Origin: Alloyangia mangrovi
GTDB lineage: Bacteria; Pseudomonadota; Alphaproteobacteria; Rhodobacterales; Rhodobacteraceae
Direction of reading: 5' to 3'
Assembly (NCBI RefSeq): GCF_002300555.2
Contig: NZ_NTHN02000009.1
Span: 1-64,000, forward strand
DNA: 64,000 nt
Shown: positions 54,997 to 63,777 of the stretch, in pieces
How positions within the stretch are numbered: the stretch's first letter is position 1
Layout of the letters: each line of letters starts with the position of its first letter
Position numbers and translations under genes: made by a program
The notes under the pieces: generated by a model
Databases searched by the model: none
What the model was told of the DNA's origin: nothing
What the model saw: only the letters and a program-made list of their open reading frames with translations

Positions 54997-56412
54997 TCAC
55001 GGCGCCGCACCTCGGCAGCGCAGGATGGCATAGAACCGGGATTGCGACCCCGAGAGATCGAGCCGCCCATCAGCGCGGAGACGCAGCCATTTCTCGCCGA
55101 CATCATTGCGGACATTCCCGCCGATCACGCGGATACGGCTGTTTTCTATCTCGGTCACGATATCACAGTGGGTGGCGTAGGATTGGCCGGAATCGATGTT
55201 GTCGTAGGTCGCCCCGCTGTCCGCGCGCGATGCGCAAACGAGGTCGCCGACCTCGGGCGCCACTTCTGTCGGCCTGTAGGCCCAGAACGGGCTCGCCGAG
55301 TTCGACTGGAGCCGGTTGCGTTTGCCCTGCGCAACATAGACATAGTGGCCTCGCGAGTAGCGGAAGGCCGCCCCGGCACCCGCTGTGCGCATGCAGTAGC
55401 TGATGAAGACCGCGCTCCAAGGGTGCTTTGATTGCCAGGCCGCGTTCTGCAATTGGCTGGCGCTAACCGTTCCGTTGACACCATCGCGGTAGTAGCGCTG
55501 CAGGTGTGGCGTGGCCGCGGCCTGTGTTTCCTTGAGGTTGGTCCCGCCGGCGTGCCAGATCCTCCATTCGGCTTCGGCGGCCTCGGCGATCCGCTGCCCA
55601 AGATCTCTGCTTGGCCCAGTCGACGGCACGCCAGCAGGGGATCCGGACTGCAGCAGGGCGAGTGCAGCTTTCGTAGCCAGATCGGCGATACCCGTCGGCT
55701 GGATATTCACCCCGCGCTGAAACGCCGACACCGCACCTTCCGTGGCGGGGCCAAAGGCACCGTCCTGCGCGATCCGAGCGCCCGCCCGGATCAAGAGCTG
55801 CTGCAGGATCTTGACCGGACTGCCCCGGTCGCCCCGTTTCAGGACGGGGCCTAGCGCGAATGTGGTGATGTCGAAAATCCGGCCAGCAAAGCCCGGGGCC
55901 TCGCTCTGCAGAAGCGTCTCAAGCGTCGAGAGGCGCGAAGGAGCAACGCCGTTGGTGTCGAGTCCCGGTTCGCCTTCCTCCCAATCGGCTTCGCTTTCGT
56001 AGAACTCGTCGTAGTGGTCGAAGTCCTCGGAACCGGCCTCGGGAGGTTCGCTCTCTTCGCCCGCCTCTCGCTCGAGGTCGAGCCAGGCCAGGTTCTCGCC
56101 CCGGCCGCTTCCGTAGTCCGAAAGGTGGGAAAAATAGTCCGAGGGCCCCGAGTGCTCGTGGAGTTCGCGCTGGTCGAGTGCGTAAATCGATTCCATGTCT
56201 GCGTGGCGCATCGTGCGGCTCCCTGTTCCTGAATTTCCGGTCATCGCGACACCGTCACGCGCATCCTTCCGCGACTGACGCATTGGCGACTCCGTGCTCA
56301 CCAACCGGCCACCGGCCCTTGCACGCTCAAACGTCTCAAACGCTGAAGAGCTCTCGCCTCGAAACGGGCTTTCGTACTCCGAAAGCAACAGGTCACTGTC
56401 CAACTGAGGCAC
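54997..56412 (-). CDS. Peptidoglycan-binding/DUF2272 protein with N-terminal ESPF motif
   Basis: 471 residues; GTG 56412 lies 8 bases after AAGGAGGG. There is no Sec signal, but a short motif SEYESPFRGES at residues 11-21, then an acidic disordered stretch (~100-160). Residues ~188-255 form a PG_binding_1 domain (LKRGDRGSPVKILQQLL, DGAFGPATEGAVSAFQRG). Residues ~268-465 form a DUF2272 domain, a cysteine/histidine hydrolase-like fold (WSAVFISYCMR with Cys340, RGHYVYV, GDLVCAS, ATHCDIVTE). It probably binds and cuts peptidoglycan or a similar polymer. Last gene of the minus-strand block. Confidence 0.85.
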   Translation of the reverse strand: MPQLDSDLLLSEYESPFRGESSSAFETFERARAGGRLVSTESPMRQSRKDARDGVAMTGNSGTGSRTMRHADMESIYALDQRELHEHSGPSDYFSHLSDYGSGRGENLAWLDLEREAGEESEPPEAGSEDFDHYDEFYESEADWEEGEPGLDTNGVAPSRLSTLETLLQSEAPGFAGRIFDITTFALGPVLKRGDRGSPVKILQQLLIRAGARIAQDGAFGPATEGAVSAFQRGVNIQPTGIADLATKAALALLQSGSPAGVPSTGPSRDLGQRIAEAAEAEWRIWHAGGTNLKETQAAATPHLQRYYRDGVNGTVSASQLQNAAWQSKHPWSAVFISYCMRTAGAGAAFRYSRGHYVYVAQGKRNRLQSNSASPFWAYRPTEVAPEVGDLVCASRADSGATYDNIDSGQSYATHCDIVTEIENSRIRVIGGNVRNDVGEKWLRLRADGRLDLSGSQSRFYAILRCRGAAP

Positions 56413-56438
56413 GATGACGGCCCTCCTTGTCCTCAGCC

Positions 56439-57539
56439 CTATGCACGCGCCGGCATCGCGTTGCCGCGAATGTCAATCGATCTGGCTCGCGCCTTCAGGT
56501 CCTTGCCACTGGCCGCCGCCCATTCGGTGATGACGCGGCGCGAGGCATTGCCGATCTGCCCGGGTCCACTCTGGAAGAAGATGTTGGTCGTCGCCGGGCT
56601 CGACACGACCCCCGACTCGATCACCCGCAAGAGCAGGGACAGATCGCTTGCCATCGAGAACATCGCCGATGACCGGCTATGGGCCGACAGACCCACCCTC
56701 TGGCCAATCATCATGAGCCGGTCCTGGGCGCTCGTCGCCTCGGCTTTCAGATCCACCACGATCGAGGTGTTGAAACTCACGGACAACTGCAGCCAGCTGA
56801 GCGCCGTGGCGGCCGACAACTCCTCGCGGTCGAGGTTGAGCGCTTGGCGTCGCGACCGAAGGATGAACTGCAGCTCTTCAGCGATCCGGAAGATGCGGTC
56901 GAGGTCGGCGACATTCTGGCCCGACGTGTTGAGGCTATTTGAGATCGCCAGCCAGATTTCGTGGAGCAGTTCTTCGAACAACGCGACGAAGCTCGTGTTG
57001 GCGGCCCGCGCCTTGTGATAGCTGGGTGGAGCGTTGTCTTCGGTTCCGAAGGCAAGGTCGAGCCCGAACATCCGCCAGTAGGCGTTTCGCCGAACTGCTT
57101 CGGGGTCAGGGCGCAGCTGACTGGTCGATAGCCAGGCGGCAATCGGATTGTCTGCCCCAAAGACCAGCGTCTCCGTGATGTCGAGCCAGCGCTGGGTCTC
57201 GCGAGAGGGGATGCCGAGCGTTTCGCCGCCACGATATTCTTGAACCACCTTGCGGAAGATTTGCAGCACCCGGCTGTTCTCCAGCACATAGCTCGCACCC
57301 AGATGGTACCATGCCGGGTTATTCACCGGCGTGCAGTCCTGAAATTCCGCGAGGTTCCAGAATGCTTGTCGCGCCGTCCCGGTCGGCGCCGGCGAGGCCT
57401 GCGCCTGGCGATAGGCTTCCCAGACCTGCTCCTGGTAAAGGACAAGATCGAGCGGGTCCGCGCGAAGAACGAGTGCGGTCGCCACAGGACTCGTAAGTCC
57501 GCGCTGAGCCGCGACGCGGCCAATCATTTCGGTGATCAT
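56439..57539 (-). CDS. Unknown 366-residue alpha-helical protein
   Basis: ATG 57539 overlaps the stop of the upstream coiled-coil gene (ATGA). The product is largely helical, without signal peptide or membrane helix. Noticeable stretches are FWNLAEFQDCTPVNNPAWYH, RQALNLDREELSAATALSW and GLSAHSRSSAMFSMASDLSL. It ends 26 bases before the GTG of the peptidoglycan-binding gene. No family was recognised. Coupling to its neighbours suggests a structural or chaperone role in the same system. Confidence 0.75.
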   Translation of the reverse strand: MITEMIGRVAAQRGLTSPVATALVLRADPLDLVLYQEQVWEAYRQAQASPAPTGTARQAFWNLAEFQDCTPVNNPAWYHLGASYVLENSRVLQIFRKVVQEYRGGETLGIPSRETQRWLDITETLVFGADNPIAAWLSTSQLRPDPEAVRRNAYWRMFGLDLAFGTEDNAPPSYHKARAANTSFVALFEELLHEIWLAISNSLNTSGQNVADLDRIFRIAEELQFILRSRRQALNLDREELSAATALSWLQLSVSFNTSIVVDLKAEATSAQDRLMMIGQRVGLSAHSRSSAMFSMASDLSLLLRVIESGVVSSPATTNIFFQSGPGQIGNASRRVITEWAAASGKDLKARARSIDIRGNAMPARA

Positions 57540-57928
57540 GACCCCAGACTCCTGATCTTGGCACTCTCATCCGCTGTCTTGATGATTTCCGGCCATTTGC
57601 TGCCGAACTCGGGCAGGGAAAAATCGATCCGCTGGTGCAGGGCGATAATGCCCTCTAGTATTTTCAACTCGCGCTCTTTTAGCGACCCGAAAACCTGCTT
57701 TGGCGCCAGATCCCGGATCGCCTCGGTGAGCGCGTCAAAGCCGTTCTCCACAGAGGTCTGAAGCGCAATCTGGTCCCGTAGGAGCGAAAGGTCGTGCTTC
57801 AGCGTCTCGACGGTCGTTTGCAAAAGGGCAACTGCCTCCGGGCTCAGTTCATTCTTGCCCGCGTCGCTTTGCGTGTATTTGGACCCGCTTTTCTTGGGGT
57901 CATCTCCTGATCTTGGATTGTTGGGCAT
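57536..57928 (-). CDS. Small coiled-coil protein
   Basis: 130 residues; GGAGGTACC precedes ATG 57928. A polar N-terminus (residues 1-30, rich in Lys/Ser/Asp) leads into a heptad-like helix (SPEAVALLQTTVETLKHDLS to ~residue 85) and a second helix (KERELKILEGIIALHQRIDF). No family was recognised. It lies between the metalloprotease (10-base gap) and the 366-residue gene (ATGA overlap), and could act as an adaptor or oligomerisation partner. Confidence 0.75.
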   Translation of the reverse strand: MPNNPRSGDDPKKSGSKYTQSDAGKNELSPEAVALLQTTVETLKHDLSLLRDQIALQTSVENGFDALTEAIRDLAPKQVFGSLKERELKILEGIIALHQRIDFSLPEFGSKWPEIIKTADESAKIRSLGS

Positions 57929-57938
57929 GGTACCTCCT

Positions 57939-59210
57939 TCAGGCTCGCTCGGGCTGGGCGGTCAGCCAGCCTCGAGCACGTTCGATCCATCCCGAGGCCT
58001 CGGACGGGGTCTCGGCCTCGCGCAGCCCGGCGAGGGCGACAAGTCGGATACCCTCGAGCGCGCGCCAGGCCGGCGAGGTCCACAGCGCCGCACCGCCTAG
58101 TCTTTCCAGCTCGGCGAGCGCGCGCGGTGATACCCTGTCGGGCTCGAGAACCGCCGACATTGGCCGGCCGCCCAGGGCCGGCACCGGCGCGTCAAGACAG
58201 GCCCTCGCAATGCCGGTGATCTGCGCCCGAGACCTCGCCAGCAACGGCTGCAGCGTCTCGTCCGCGCGTGAGGCCGGAAAATGTGCGAGCATCGCGGCTT
58301 CCATCGCGTTCCAGGGACCCCGCTCGCCAAATGCGATGCGCGACATCGCGCAGCCGAAAAGCGTGCGCAACCAGCCGATTGGATGGGGATCGCCCAGGCG
58401 CCACGTCAGAATTGTTCGGGCGTCGCCCACCACGTCGTAGAGCGCGGCGATTGAGGCAAACCCCGTGTGAAGGAACGCGTAAACATCCGCTGCGATTTCC
58501 GAAGCCCAGGGCTGCCACATCCGCCGCAAAGGCGGATCAGAGGCCAGCGCGCGACCGATCGCAGCCTCGACAGAGGCCGCCCAGCCGGTCAGATGCGCCA
58601 CCTGATGCCCGGTCTCGTGAAAGAGCGAGGTCGGTCGGTACAGATTGTGCCGCACGATCTTGATGGCAGCCACCGGCATCACCGCCCCGGGCGTCCACAG
58701 ACGCACACCCGCCCTGAGGATGGAGGCGCCTGTGCCCTTGTCCTGATACACCAGGACCGGCGGGCAGGCGATCCGGGCTTCGGACAGCACCGGGAGCATG
58801 CTCGCCTTGGCCATGCGGTCGAGCGCGCCGAGCGCGCCGCGAATTTTAGGGCTCGTGCGAGAGTTGACCGCGTCGCCGAGAAAATCGAGCGTCGTGTCGA
58901 CCTGACCGTAGCGTCGCCGAAACCGCTGCACCCCTGCCACCGCGCGTGGCGTCAGGCTGCTCTGGGTCCGACTGCGTCGAATGAGTTCTGCTGTCGCCTC
59001 GCCGAGCGAGATCAGCTCCTCGACAATGCGGTGCATCTGTTTGCGGAGCGGCGATCCGATTTCGCGCTCCACCGACCGCCAAGCCTCTATCGACGCGAAT
59101 TCCTCGGCGTCGCGAAACGTGCGCGCCGCGCCGAGCCAGTGCATCACCTGCCGTTCCAGATCGTCGCTCAGCAGCAGGTGGGGCGAAGCGGAGTGCAGGG
59201 GCGCGTTCAT
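57939..59210 (-). CDS. HExxH zinc metalloprotease-like protein
   Basis: 423 residues from ATG 59210, which overlaps the stop of the large upstream gene (ATGA). The zinc motif HETGH is at residues 198-202, and a likely third ligand/glutamate is in SEIAADVYAF (Glu238), giving the gluzincin pattern HExxH-(35)-E. The first 150 residues are helical; there is no signal peptide. The catalytic signature is clear, but the peptidase family is not one I can name. Its place suggests processing of a protein from the same operon, such as the 796-residue product. Confidence 0.8.
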   Translation of the reverse strand: MNAPLHSASPHLLLSDDLERQVMHWLGAARTFRDAEEFASIEAWRSVEREIGSPLRKQMHRIVEELISLGEATAELIRRSRTQSSLTPRAVAGVQRFRRRYGQVDTTLDFLGDAVNSRTSPKIRGALGALDRMAKASMLPVLSEARIACPPVLVYQDKGTGASILRAGVRLWTPGAVMPVAAIKIVRHNLYRPTSLFHETGHQVAHLTGWAASVEAAIGRALASDPPLRRMWQPWASEIAADVYAFLHTGFASIAALYDVVGDARTILTWRLGDPHPIGWLRTLFGCAMSRIAFGERGPWNAMEAAMLAHFPASRADETLQPLLARSRAQITGIARACLDAPVPALGGRPMSAVLEPDRVSPRALAELERLGGAALWTSPAWRALEGIRLVALAGLREAETPSEASGWIERARGWLTAQPERA

Positions 59211-61599
59211 TTCGGTCGGCCCGGATTGAGCGCGATCGCGATCGCGGGTTTTCCGGCAAAGGCCGATTTCAGCGCGCCGGGATTGGTCAGGATCTTGCTG
59301 GGGTTCGCAATGAGCGACAGCCCGGGCACTTCGGTAAGACGCACAGTCAGCGTAACGCCCTGTGCGGGATGCTGGACGGCGCGCTGGAAGACCTCGGAAT
59401 TGTCCCGCAACCAGGCGACAAGAGCCGGCAGGGTCCATTGACGAATCCGGCGAGCCAGCCCCCCCCTTGAGCCCGCCGAGGGCCGATTTCAGCGACGACA
59501 GAGACAGCTCCTCACCGGCAAGACCCCCTAGCGCAAAGGCTTCGACCTCGCCTAGGGGACTGCCCCCCCCTGCGCTGCAAGCCGCCCATCATGCCGATCA
59601 GGGTGCGGGCAAGCGCCGCGGCGCTCGCGCTGCTTTTCATCTCCAGCGCCACGCGCTGCGCACGGCGCTCGGACAGATAGTAACTCAGGACAACCGAGCG
59701 TCCGGTGGCATCGACGTGCTGGCGGAAACGGCTGGCGTCCGCAGGCCGGCTGCGGCGGCCGGTACCGCCTTGTCCCAAGGGTTCGATCACGTAGTAGCGA
59801 TCGCCGGGTTTGGAGAGGCCCGGACGGCGGGCCCGCCTCTTTGGTCCATCCGTCCCAAGGCGAGGCTCCTGCAACAAGACACCTGCGGCGGCGCGGGTCA
59901 GAGGCTGCAGCGCTGCCGTCCCCATCGCGCCATGCCTGAGACCCAGTCGGCGAAGGATTTGCGAAGGGGTCGTCCCGGACATCGCCTGAACCAAGTGCAG
60001 GCGGCCGCGGAGCGGGAAGCCAAGCTCGGCCGCACCAATAACGGCGCCCAGTGCTTCGCCTCCGAAGGCAGGCAGCGCCTCGGCCATCTGTTCGGTGATC
60101 GTGACCTCGGGCACCCGGCTGTAGCGCGCATAGGGGCGCAACTCGTTCATGCGCTGCGGGACGAAAACGCCTCCGAGGCTTGGCGCCTCTTGCAGCGACT
60201 CCTTGATCAGGCTGCTGGGGAAGAATGTCGCGACGGCGCCCGAGAACGCCTCGCCTGCGGCAATCCTCACCAGTTCCTCGTCGTCGAGAACATAGGCCTC
60301 GTTCTCGGCAAAGCGCCGCACAGTGTCTTCGATGACCGCAGCAAGCGCCTCGGTCGCCACGCGGTCTTCGTCGAGCGCGCCCTCTGCTTCGGCTTCTGCT
60401 TCGAGAGAAATCAACCTCAAGCCGGCATCGACAATTGCCCGCGAGAGCGGGTTGGAGAGCTTTGGCCCGACCCAGCGCTGGATCAGCTGGGCAATAAAGC
60501 GGGCGAGGAAGTTCACGACCTTCGGGCGCCCGACAAGCCGGATACCGATCCGCAGCGCGCCAAGGAGTGCGGGGACGAATTGCTCGATCTCTGGGGAAAG
60601 ATCCTGGCGGGCCTCGGCCTCTCTGAGCTGTCGAAGCAGCGTGCCGCGGGCCTCCGCCAACTTCATCGGGCGGTTTGCCCCCTGCGCATAGTCGCTCGCC
60701 TCGTCCTCCTCGGCTTTGCCGAAACCGTCGGGCATCTCGTCATCGATCACCGCTTCGGCCACCAGCATGTCGAACGACTGTGCAAGCTCGCCCATGTCAT
60801 CCAGTTGCGCGGCGAAGACCCTTGCTTCGCCCTCATCCTCGCCTTCGGCCTCGAAGCGAAGCCGGGTCGCGAGCTTGCGGGCGATCGGCTGCAGCGGCGC
60901 AGGCAGCTTGCCGATTGCAAATCCCAGCACCCGCTTCAGCAACGGGCGCACCAGACCTTTCAGACGTTTCAGAACCGGACCGAGCAATTTGGACCCAGCC
61001 TTACCGATGGTCCTGGCGACGGATTTCGCCTTCTTGGCGACCCATTTTACGGCTTTGCGCGCCTTCTTGATGAGGCCGCCGATGAATTCCTCGCCGGCCG
61101 GAGTAAGATCGCTCTGGTCTGGGTCGAAGCGCTCAAGAAACTGGTCGAGTTGCGCATCGCTCAAGGACGCGAAGTCGGTCTCGGCAATGCCCTGGTGCAG
61201 ACGGTCGAGATAGCTCTCGGCCTCAAAGCGAAGTCCTTCGAGTTGCATTTCCGCAAACCGCTCGCGCTCGCCTGCGTTTTCGACCGTTTCGGAGGTGAAC
61301 CGGTCCGCCACCGCCATCTCTGTCTCTTCGGCGAGACCTAGAAGCGCCTCGTCGAAAGCTTCGTCCCGGAGTTCGGCAAGAAGTTCGGCGATCAGGGCTT
61401 CACTTTCACTCGGTGCCTCTCCCCAACTGTCGTCGGCGAGGCTCGAAGCACTCTCGTTCCAGGGCGTCAGGCCGGTATCCAGAGGCGAACTGGGCTCCGA
61501 AGTTTCGCGCTGGCGTATCGGATCGCCGAAAGGCGTCTCGATCTCCATGGTCTCCCATCCCGCGCTCGTGCCGCCGAATTGTTCCATCACCGCCTCCAT
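59207..61599 (-). CDS. Large 796-residue protein with ETPF motif and basic amphipathic core; two frame breaks
   Basis: As sequenced the frame stops near 59512, but two eight-C runs (59563-59570 and 59459-59466) are each one base too long. Correcting both gives one 796-residue protein ending RPK at 59207, exactly overlapping the metalloprotease ATG. Residues 19-25 read EIETPFG. Residues ~50-170 are acidic. Residues ~175-248 are strongly basic and amphipathic (FIGGLIKKARKAVKWVAKKA, LGPVLKRLKGLVRPLLKRVL, LPAPLQPIARKLATRL). Later parts are helical (PALLGALRIGIRLVGRPKVV). There is no Sec signal. Function unknown; the core could insert into membranes. Confidence 0.75.
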
Positions 61600-61804
61600 C
61601 CGAGTCCCCCACAGACTCGCATGCCGAGCGTGTCCAGGGCGTCAGCCATGCGTTCGCGGCCTGCGCGTGGCGTGGCGTTCTGGCGTCAGCAAATCGCGCG
61701 CATTCCGTCCGACAAGAAATCTAACAGCGTCGGCGCAACGTCTTGCCGCCGTTCAGTTGGCGTTCGCAAAGCGTCCTGTGAGAGAAAGGGCGTCGTGGTT
61801 CGCG

Positions 61805-62497
61805 CTAGTGGATGTGCAGGGCGCCAACCATTGCTTCGAGCCTGCGGCGCAGTTGCGGATCGGGGGCGACCCCCAGTTCTTGGACCAGCCGTGCGGCGAG
61901 CGCACGGTAGCATTGCACAGCCTGGAAACGATTGCGCTGTGCCAGATGCGCCAGGATCAGCGCCTCCGCGACCGATTCATTGAGCGGCTCAGCCGTCACT
62001 GCTGCCGCGCCGGCCTGGATCGCAAGAGCGTACTGGCCGTCCTCGCTAAGGGTCCGGCAGGCGGTCTCGAGCGCCTGGACCCGCAATAGCCGAAAGCTCT
62101 CCTGCATCGGAATGAGCCATTCCTCGTGCCACCCGGGAAGGATATCCTCGCTCAAGGCCGTGATCTCTTCGAAATCCAGCTGGGCGCCCGAGATGGCACG
62201 CAGAGCAGATGCGCGGGCCTCGGTGAGATCGAGATCGGCGTCCAATGCCAAGTCGTCCCCATTCGAGCGGATCCAACCGGCGGGAGCTTGGAAAAGCGTG
62301 CGCCGGAGGTTCGACCGCGCGACCTGGTCGGTTCGGTCTGGCCAGAGCCGCGCGGCAGCGAGGGCGCGTTCGACAGGACCGTTTGAAATCGCCAGAAGAA
62401 CGAACAGCCGCCTGACGGGGATCGAAAGCCGCGCGATAGGATGCATGCCCATTGATCCCACGATGCCGAGCAATCTTCCGCTCTTGTCAGACTGCAT
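61805..62497 (-). CDS. BTAD-type (SARP-like) transcriptional regulator
   Basis: 230 residues from ATG 62497. The N-terminal ~95 residues look like a degenerate OmpR-type winged helix (ISNGPVERALAAARLWPDRT, QVARSNLRRTLFQAPAGWIR). The C-terminal part is the bacterial transcriptional activator domain, a TPR-like helical array (FRLLRVQALETACRTLSEDG, VAEALILAHLAQRNRFQAVQ, ALAARLVQELGVAPDPQLRR). It is the first gene of the minus-strand block, 205 bases before the large protein gene, and is the obvious candidate to switch the block on. Confidence 0.85.
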   Translation of the reverse strand: MQSDKSGRLLGIVGSMGMHPIARLSIPVRRLFVLLAISNGPVERALAAARLWPDRTDQVARSNLRRTLFQAPAGWIRSNGDDLALDADLDLTEARASALRAISGAQLDFEEITALSEDILPGWHEEWLIPMQESFRLLRVQALETACRTLSEDGQYALAIQAGAAAVTAEPLNESVAEALILAHLAQRNRFQAVQCYRALAARLVQELGVAPDPQLRRRLEAMVGALHIH

Positions 62498-63219
62498 ATG
62501 CTTGGGCACCGGCCTCCTCCAATCTTTTCCACGAACAAAATGCGGCCCAGTGCCACGCGTGGCCGGAGCCAGAGAAAAAAACCGTAAAAGAGAGGTCAAA
62601 TACTACAGCACATCCTCGAGCCAACCGCAAGTTTGACCCCTCGAAGGGGGGGGTTCGGCGATCATTCATTTTCCCATGCGCGTTCGCTTTCGCGAATGTG
62701 CCAAAGGCTATGAGCAGTTGCAGCGAAAGCGCGTTTTCTGAAGTGGCCCCCATTTCCCGGACAGGTTCGCGGCGCTGCCGGGCTTGCCTTTTGATCATGC
62801 TGCCGCCTGTAGGTCAGGGCCCTGATGTGCCTCGACCGGTGTTCTACCTGCACGTGCGGACTAGGGCGCTCGATGTTGTAGAAAGTCATCCATTTGCCGA
62901 TGCCGGCCCGGGCCGCGGACCCGGTTTCGAAGGCGCCATACACGGTGAGACATCCGGCGCGTGCTTGTCCTCGGCAGCCGCCCGGACCAGAATCGACGGG
63001 CTGGGTGCGGCGTCCCGCCGGCTGCAGGGTGATATCGACATCCAAGACCGCGCCACACATTTGACCGGCTTCCGGATGACCTGCGTTTCACCCGCAGCCC
63101 GACCGCTGGCGCAAGGCCCACAGGAAGCAGGCAATCCACCGCCGTGATCGCCATTTTCTTCGTTTTCCTTGACATCGGGCGTGTTTGGCATGCGTCCTGC
63201 CCTCATAAGAGGGGGACCC
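62498..63219. other. Gap holding a truncated IS3 relic, otherwise no gene
   Basis: The 722 bases before the sigma-factor gene contain the inverted IS3 fragment at 62738-62935 and an eight-G run at 62646-62653. Parts of the rest read faintly like IS DNA, but nothing else was assignable. Confidence 0.6.
62738..62935 (-). mobile_element. Right copy of the inverted IS3 end (truncated transposase)
   Basis: On the minus strand it reads ETGSAARAGIGKWMTFYNIE and LTYRRQHDQKAS, the C-terminus of the same IS3 orfB as at 54.7 kb, and ends at the same right-end sequence. Only this ~65-codon tail is recognisable. Its right end faces the gene block, mirror-image to the left copy. Confidence 0.85.
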
Positions 63220-63777
63220 ATGACCGAGGAACCGCTGGCTGACATCCTCTTGCGCATGGCGCAGGGGGAGAGGACCGCGCTGCGCAACCTCTATTCCGAA
63301 GCCGGCCCGAAACTTTTCGGGGTCTGTCTTCGTATGCTCAGGGACAGGGCCGAAGCAGAAGACGCGTTGCAGGAGATCATGGTCAAGCTGTGGAGCAAGG
63401 CGCATCAGTTCGATCCCCTGCGCGGCCAGCCCATGTCTTGGGTTGTGACCGTCGCGCGCAACCATTGCCTCGATCGCCTGCGGTCGCGCACGGCCGCACT
63501 GCGACGTGAGGCCGCCACTTCGAACGATGCGGCCATGTTCGAGGTTGCCGACGCCGCGCCGGGGCCTGAAACTCTCGTCGAACTGAAGCATGAGGCGCGA
63601 CGCATCGCCGATTGCCTCGCAACGCTCGACCCGGACCGTGCCGCCGCCATCCGGAGCGCCTACCTTGACGGGCGCAGCTATGACGACATCGCGCGCACCT
63701 TCGGGATCCCGCTGAACACCCTGCGCAGCTGGCTGCATCGCGGCCTGCGCAAGCTCAAGGAGTGCATGGACGCATGA
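63220..63777 (+). CDS. ECF-type sigma factor
   Basis: 185 residues from ATG 63220 (GGGGGACCC upstream; the longer frame is not family-like). Region 2 is RMLRDRAEAEDALQEIMVKL and WVVTVARNHCLDRLR; region 4 is RSYDDIARTFGIPLNTLRSW LHRG. This is an extracytoplasmic-function sigma factor. Its stop overlaps the next gene (ATGA), which looks like its anti-sigma factor, so activity is probably controlled by release from that partner. It lies beyond the IS-bounded block and may or may not control it. Confidence 0.95.
   Translation: MTEEPLADILLRMAQGERTALRNLYSEAGPKLFGVCLRMLRDRAEAEDALQEIMVKLWSKAHQFDPLRGQPMSWVVTVARNHCLDRLRSRTAALRREAATSNDAAMFEVADAAPGPETLVELKHEARRIADCLATLDPDRAAAIRSAYLDGRSYDDIARTFGIPLNTLRSWLHRGLRKLKECMDA

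Noticed and set aside
57939-62497. The block as a contractile injection system
   Set aside because: No sheath, tube, baseplate, spike or AAA+ ATPase genes are present in the window.
62646-62653. G8 run as a phase-variation tract
   Set aside because: Intergenic, about 150 bases upstream of the regulator start, with no promoter element recognised around it.
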